Assembly: GCA_937892315.1 (NCBI GenBank)
Contig: CALAVF010000302.1
Location: 1-17,049, forward strand
DNA: 17,049 bases
Direction of reading: 5' to 3'
Source of the DNA: an uncultured Prevotellaceae bacterium
Lineage (GTDB): Bacteria; Bacteroidota; Bacteroidia; Bacteroidales; Bacteroidaceae
Translations under genes and position numbers: made by a program
Notes under the pieces: generated by a model
The model's input: the letters and a program-made list of their open reading frames with translations, nothing else
Databases searched by the model: none
Told to the model about the DNA's origin: nothing
Shown here: positions 15,066 through 17,049 of the stretch, piece after piece
Position numbering within the stretch: the stretch's first letter is position 1
How the letters are laid out: every line of letters begins with the position of its first letter

Positions 15066-16511
15066 ATGGAACAGCGTAAATTATCAGCAAGAGAGAGAAT
15101 CGAAACGCTGCTTGACCGTGGCACGTTTGTGGAGATGGACAAGCACGTGGTGCACCGCTGCACCGACTTCGGCATGGAGCAGAAACGCATCGAGGGCGAC
15201 GGCGTAATTTCGGGTTATGGAAAGATTGACGGACGTATCGTCTTTGTGTATGCGTTCGACTTTGCGGTGCTGGGCGGCTCTTTGTCGGCTGCCAATGCAC
15301 AGAAAATAGCGAAGGTGCAGGACTTGGCACTGAAGAACGGGGCACCGATTGTCGGGCTGAACGACTCGGGCGGTGCCCGCATTCAGGAGGGTGTGGAGTC
15401 GCTGACAGGCTTTGCCCACATCTTCAGAAGAAATGTGATGGCGTCGGGTGTGATTCCTCAGATTAGCGCTATCCTCGGGCCTTGTGCCGGCGGGTCTTGC
15501 TACAGTCCGGCTTTGACCGACTTCATCCTGATGGTGAAGGAGCAGAGCCAAATGTTCGTGACGGGGCCGAACGTGGTGAAAGCCGTGACGAATGAGGATG
15601 TGGACAAGGAAACTCTGGGCGGTGCGATGACGCACAACTCAGTGAGTGGTGTCAGCCATTTCATCTGTCAGAACGACGAGGAAACGCTCATGACCATCCG
15701 CGAACTCATTGGCTTCATCCCGTCGAACAACATGGAGGACGCCCCTGTGCATCCCGTGACGGATGAGGTGAGTCGCGTGTGCCACGAACTGGACCAGGTG
15801 GTGCCGACCGACCCGAATGTCCCCTACGACATTCGCAACATCATCGAGCCCGTCTGCGACCAGCAATATTTCTTCGAGATTCAGCCCGAGTTCGCCAAGA
15901 ACATCGTCATCGGCTTTGGCCGCATGGCGGGTCACACGGTGGGGTTTGTTGCCAATCAGCCCAACTTCTTGGCGGGGGCACTCGACATTGATGCGTCGGA
16001 CAAGGCGGCACGTTTCATCCGCTTCTGCGACTGCTTCAACATTCCGCTCGTTGCGGTAGAAGACGTGCCGGGCTTCCTTCCGGGTGTGCAGCAGGAGCAC
16101 AACGGCATCATTCGCCACGGGGCAAAGATTGTGTATGCCTTTGCCGAGGCGACGGTGCCCAAAATCACGCTCATCACCCGAAAGGCATACGGTGGGGCTT
16201 ACATCGTGATGAACTCAAAGTGCATTGGGGCAGACGTGAACCTTGCCTATCCAACGGCGGAAATCGCCGTGATGGGGGCAGAGGGTGCTTGCAACATCCT
16301 TTACCGCAAGGCATCACCCGAAGAGAGGGCTGCCAAGATTGAGGAGTATCGGGAAAAGTTTGCCAACCCGATGCCTGCGGCACAGTTGGGCTATATCGAC
16401 GAAATCATCTCGCCATGTGACACCCGCATCCGCCTGATTCAGGCTCTGGAGATGAGTCGCAATAAGAACCAGAGCAACCCACCCAAGAAACACGGCAATA
16501 TGCCGCTCTGA
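15066..16511 (+). CDS. Acyl-CoA carboxylase carboxyltransferase (PccB/MmdA-type)
   Basis: A 481-residue carboxyltransferase that exchanges CO2 between carboxybiotin and an acyl-CoA such as propionyl-CoA/methylmalonyl-CoA. Both oxyanion-hole regions are visible: GPCAGGSCYSPALTDF at 138-153 and KAYGGAYIVMNSK at 373-385. LNDSGGARIQEGVESL at 98-113 is also typical. The protein begins directly at KLSARERIETLLD, so it lacks the roughly 30 residues that often precede this block in PccB proteins; it cannot extend upstream, because the TAA of the carrier gene is in the same frame 3 bp before. The pair could serve propionyl-CoA carboxylation or, with a membrane subunit, methylmalonyl-CoA decarboxylation; the missing partner gene leaves this open. 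Confidence 0.93.
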   Translation: MEQRKLSARERIETLLDRGTFVEMDKHVVHRCTDFGMEQKRIEGDGVISGYGKIDGRIVFVYAFDFAVLGGSLSAANAQKIAKVQDLALKNGAPIVGLNDSGGARIQEGVESLTGFAHIFRRNVMASGVIPQISAILGPCAGGSCYSPALTDFILMVKEQSQMFVTGPNVVKAVTNEDVDKETLGGAMTHNSVSGVSHFICQNDEETLMTIRELIGFIPSNNMEDAPVHPVTDEVSRVCHELDQVVPTDPNVPYDIRNIIEPVCDQQYFFEIQPEFAKNIVIGFGRMAGHTVGFVANQPNFLAGALDIDASDKAARFIRFCDCFNIPLVAVEDVPGFLPGVQQEHNGIIRHGAKIVYAFAEATVPKITLITRKAYGGAYIVMNSKCIGADVNLAYPTAEIAVMGAEGACNILYRKASPEERAAKIEEYREKFANPMPAAQLGYIDEIISPCDTRIRLIQALEMSRNKNQSNPPKKHGNMPL

Positions 16512-16554
16512 AAACAGATTTTTGAAATCATAAGATATCAGGTTAAAGTTTTGG

Positions 16555-16588
16555 AAAAGAGCCTCGGCTGTGAAGTCGGGGCTCTTTT
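16555..16588 (+). terminator. Strong intrinsic terminator with a GNRA-type loop
   Basis: A continuous 15-pair stem runs from 16555-16569 to 16574-16588 (AAAAGAGCC with GGCTCTTTT, then an inner CGGCT/AGTCG, with two G-U pairs) and closes with the tetraloop GTGA (GUGA in RNA). A T-rich tract (16585-16600) follows. It ends the carboxylase transcript 43 bp after the stop and may also end the leftward small-ORF transcript, since the A-run gives U residues on the other strand. Confidence 0.85.
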
Positions 16589-16610
16589 ATATTTTTTATA
16601 TGTGGAGACA

Positions 16611-16763
16611 CTAATTGGGTCTTGCGTCTGAAGGGGCGGATACAGGGGTGTTGGCAGACTGGTCTCTCCAGTTGAGCAGGAAACTGTTGGCTCGACAGGT
16701 CTTTTCTTTGGCATCGGATACGAGCCGGGCAAGCCGTTTAAGGGTATTTCTTCTTTTTGCCAT
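16611..16763 (-). CDS. Small basic protein of 50 residues, function unknown
   Basis: The minus strand has ATG at 16761-16763 and TAG at 16611-16613. The product starts MAKRRNTLKRLARLVSDAKE, basic and predicted amphipathic-helical, and continues with a Ser/Pro/Ala-rich tail ending SAPSDARPN. Support for a real gene: a TACCTTTG box lies 36 bp upstream, the gene ends just before a strong bidirectional-looking hairpin, and the codons look normal. I do not recognise a family. The basic helix could bind nucleic acid or membrane, but nothing shows which. It lies between the acyl carrier protein gene and the carboxylase terminator and is transcribed on its own. Confidence 0.5.
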   Translation of the reverse strand: MAKRRNTLKRLARLVSDAKEKTCRANSFLLNWRDQSANTPVSAPSDARPN

Positions 16764-16798
16764 GGGATGATAAGGTCGGTTAGTTGGTTAATCGATGG

Positions 16799-16806
16799 CA
16801 AAGGTA
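16799..16806 (-). promoter_or_regulatory. Promoter -7 box of the small basic-protein gene
   Basis: The minus strand reads TACCTTTG, a full match to TAnnTTTG. Transcription would begin near 16792, giving a leader of about 29 nt. The upstream minus-strand DNA is T/C-rich (TTTTCACTTTTCAC-like), without a clear TTTG at -33. Confidence 0.55.
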
Positions 16807-16831
16807 AGAAAAAAAGTGAAAAGTGAAAAAA

Positions 16832-16950
16832 GAAAAGTGAAAAATTTGCTACTGCATTTGCACGGAAACAGGTAGCAAACTGTAGCGGTAGCAAATTTTT
16901 CACTTTTCACTTATCATTTTTACTTTTTATGCGGTAGCAAATTTTTCACT
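16832..16950. repeat. Inverted and direct repeat cluster between the small ORF and the acyl carrier protein gene
   Basis: A perfect 21-bp inverted repeat has arms at 16832-16852 and 16888-16908, separated by 35 bp. The arm core is GTAGCAAATTTTTCACT read on the plus strand. A third copy lies in direct orientation: GCGGTAGCAAATTTTTCACT occurs at 16885-16904 and again, identically, at 16931-16950. GGTAGCAAAC at 16871-16880 is a further partial copy. The flanks consist of AAGTGAAAA-like words. It may end the acyl carrier protein transcript; otherwise it is a repeated intergenic element. No ORF is supported in 16807-16972. Confidence 0.75.
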
Positions 16951-16972
16951 CTTCATTCTTCATTCTTCACTT

Positions 16973-17049
16973 TCACACCTGGTGCTGCTCTATGTAGTCG
17001 TACAGGTCGGCAAAGGTCTGAATCTTCTTCAAGTCCTCCACGGGGATGG
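16973..17049 (-). CDS. C-terminal end of an acyl carrier protein (cut by window edge)
   Basis: The last 24 codons of a leftward gene are present, ending in TGA at 16973-16975. The residues IPVEDLKKIQTFADLY followed by DYIEQHQV match helix III and IV of acyl carrier proteins (I-P-x-E-D-x-x-x-I-x-T-x-x-D, then YIE). The phosphopantetheine serine would lie beyond the window. Such proteins hold acyl chains as thioesters. Whether this is the fatty-acid-synthesis ACP or a specialised one for the nearby glycan genes cannot be told. Confidence 0.65.
   Translation of the reverse strand, partial: IPVEDLKKIQTFADLYDYIEQHQV

Noticed and set aside
16538..16903. A 121-codon minus-strand frame in the right intergenic region
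   Set aside because: It runs through the terminator hairpin, the repeat arm and the promoter box of the better-supported 50-codon ORF in another frame; Pro/Thr/Ser-rich with no motif.

Overview
The window looks like a chromosomal segment of a Bacteroidales bacterium, probably Prevotellaceae. This rests on Bacteroidota-type promoters (a -7 box of the form TAnnTTTG) in front of several genes, near-absence of Shine-Dalgarno sequences, a methionyl-tRNA synthetase with a fused C-terminal tRNA-binding domain, and the type of biotin carrier and carboxyltransferase pair. The genus is inference.

Left edge (1-397): the 5' part of a leftward gene resembling a tyrosine recombinase, then an intergenic stretch holding three degenerate copies of a promoter-like module. 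The last copy carries a complete promoter for metG.

Surface-glycan block (398-11012): metG is followed on the same strand by seven genes with gaps of 60, 18 and 12 bp and then overlaps of 4, 4, 14 and 4 bp, so probably one transcript. They encode a calcineurin-type phosphoesterase, an LtaS/sulfatase-fold phosphotransferase, two acyltransferase-3 (AT3) paralogs, a GT14-type glycosyltransferase, a canonical AT3 protein and a third AT3 paralog. The three paralogs share a Cys where the canonical protein has the Arg of the R-X10-H motif. The block ends at a perfect 16-bp inverted repeat over the last stop codon.

Nucleotide-activated headgroup block (11120-14301): a promoter, a TagD-like cytidylyltransferase and an overlapping short-chain dehydrogenase; then a convergent LicD-family phosphotransferase; then a divergent glycosyltransferase whose coding sequence contains an 8-bp tandem repeat. 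These suggest synthesis of a CDP-linked alcohol or polyol phosphate and its transfer to a glycan. With the LtaS-like enzyme and AT3 proteins, the region reads as a machine for phospho- and acyl-decoration of a surface polysaccharide or lipid. That is inference; the substrates cannot be read from sequence.

Carboxylase block (14302-16588): a terminator, a striking 109-bp AT-rich palindromic array with a 21-bp period, then a biotin carboxyl carrier and a carboxyltransferase. No biotin carboxylase gene is present in the window. A strong hairpin terminator closes the block.

Right edge (16589-17049): a small 50-residue ORF on the minus strand with its own promoter-like box, an inverted and direct repeat cluster, and the last 24 codons of an acyl carrier protein running leftward into the window. 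No tRNA, rRNA, CRISPR array or complete insertion sequence was seen.
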